Positions 63,425 to 64,000 of a stretch of DNA of 64,000 nt are shown here, in pieces; position 1 is the first letter of the stretch; every line of letters starts with the position of its first letter. Origin of the DNA: Mucilaginibacter sp. L196 (GTDB taxonomy: Bacteria; Bacteroidota; Bacteroidia; Sphingobacteriales; Sphingobacteriaceae); NCBI RefSeq assembly GCF_009765905.1, contig NZ_LMUO01000009.1, positions 91,087 to 155,086 on the forward strand, read 5' to 3'. The notes beneath the pieces were generated by a model. It worked only from the letters and a program-made list of their open reading frames with translations, did no database searches and was not told where the DNA came from. The position numbers and the translations under genes were made by a program.

Positions 63425-64000
63425 TTAAAATATCATCGGTACTTCCACAATCAGGAACTCAGTATTGGTTAACGCTTCTATGGTAAACTCATCAGTTCCC
63501 CAAATACCAAAACCATCGCGTGTGTGTAATACTTGCCTATCAACTTTTACAGCACCGCTTATCACAAATATGTAGGCACCGTTTCCTTTGGCTTTTAGCC
63601 GATAATTGACGCTTAACCCTTTGTCATAATTCCCCAAATTAAACCATGCGTTTTGATAAATCCAAACACCTTCGTCGTCAGCATTTGGCGATAGTATTTG
63701 CTGTAGTTTATTGTGGCGGGCCGATTTATTTAAAGTTAGCTGGTCATATCGCGGCTCAACATTCCGTTTGTTAGGGTAAACCCAGATCTGCAGGAATTTT
63801 GCCACTTCATCTTCATCATCGTTATGTTCCTGGTGAAAGATGCCTGTGCCTGCGCTCATTACCTGTATATCGCCATCGCTTATCACTGCAATATTGTCCA
63901 TACTGTCCTGGTGTTTTAAATCGCCGGATAGTGGGATAGAGATAATCTCCATATTATCATGCGGGTGGTCGCCGAAACCTTTACCTCCATCAAGCGAGTC
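63425..64000 (-). CDS. Pirin family protein, 5' end beyond the window
   Basis: The frame stays open to the right edge (192 codons counted with the stop); about 40 N-terminal residues lie outside. Metal site GDHPHDNME and FHQEHN (three His and a Glu), then the bicupin second half. Pirins are non-haem iron cupins acting as quercetinase-like enzymes or redox-sensing cofactors. An internal ATG at 63952 exists but would lose the HPH ligands, so it is not the start. Confidence 0.9.
   Translation of the reverse strand, partial: DSLDGGKGFGDHPHDNMEIISIPLSGDLKHQDSMDNIAVISDGDIQVMSAGTGIFHQEHNDDEDEVAKFLQIWVYPNKRNVEPRYDQLTLNKSARHNKLQQILSPNADDEGVWIYQNAWFNLGNYDKGLSVNYRLKAKGNGAYIFVISGAVKVDRQVLHTRDGFGIWGTDEFTIEALTNTEFLIVEVPMIF

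Overview
The window looks like chromosomal DNA of a Bacteroidota bacterium, most likely family Sphingobacteriaceae (Mucilaginibacter/Pedobacter type). The genus is inferred, not proven. The evidence is a type-IX-secretion (gliding-type) C-terminal domain, a sensor built on a two-component propeller, DUF3570/DUF4266/DUF2027/Smr proteins, weak Shine-Dalgarno sites, and several TAnnTTTG -7 promoter elements, the Bacteroidetes type. Both edges cut a gene: a Tn5-like transposase on the left and a pirin on the right.

The most unusual part is 2.1-3.2 kb. A short 3' remnant of what looks like a TROVE (Ro60/Rsr) gene is followed on the same strand by six tandem units of about 55-145 nt. Each unit has a conserved 5' box (GRTGYCGTA) and closing stems whose sequences differ but stay complementary. 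Several carry tRNA-like T-arms (loop TTCGAGT) followed by a capped acceptor-like hairpin; one also has a perfect D-arm. Order and folding match a circularly permuted tRNA, the architecture known for bacterial Y RNAs. I read this as a Y-RNA-like array beside a decayed Ro60 gene.

3.3-15.6 kb: a giant secreted double beta-propeller protein, then an alpha-2-macroglobulin/PbpC pair. 15.6-25 kb: a broken esterase, a secreted unknown, a serine hydrolase, LysR plus an MFS transporter, an MscS channel, and a soluble histidine kinase with about ten 21-residue coiled-coil repeats. 25.1-29.4 kb: a leftward run of VIT-like transporter, cytochrome b561, ApbE, DUF4266, DUF3570 and thioredoxin, probably an extracytoplasmic flavin/redox module, with Pho-box-like direct repeats inside it. 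29.7-36.3 kb: beta-helix lipoprotein, AlkB-like dioxygenase, membrane metallophosphoesterase, and a type III PKS/methyltransferase pair. 36.3-46.7 kb: S10 peptidase, GAF/PAS protein, lysC-lysA, secreted MsrA-MsrB, cold-shock protein, YtxH-like protein, M1 peptidase. 46.7-64 kb: a predicted orphan small RNA, DUF2027-Smr protein, GT14 glycosyltransferase, DoxX, phosphohexomutase, VOC protein, a large hybrid two-component sensor, an MFS/ArsB-like transporter pair, a Crp/Fnr-like regulator, cupin, luciferase-like monooxygenase and pirin.

At least four families of intergenic palindromic repeats are scattered through the window. They sit against gene ends, inside one broken gene, and directly upstream of the lysA start codon.
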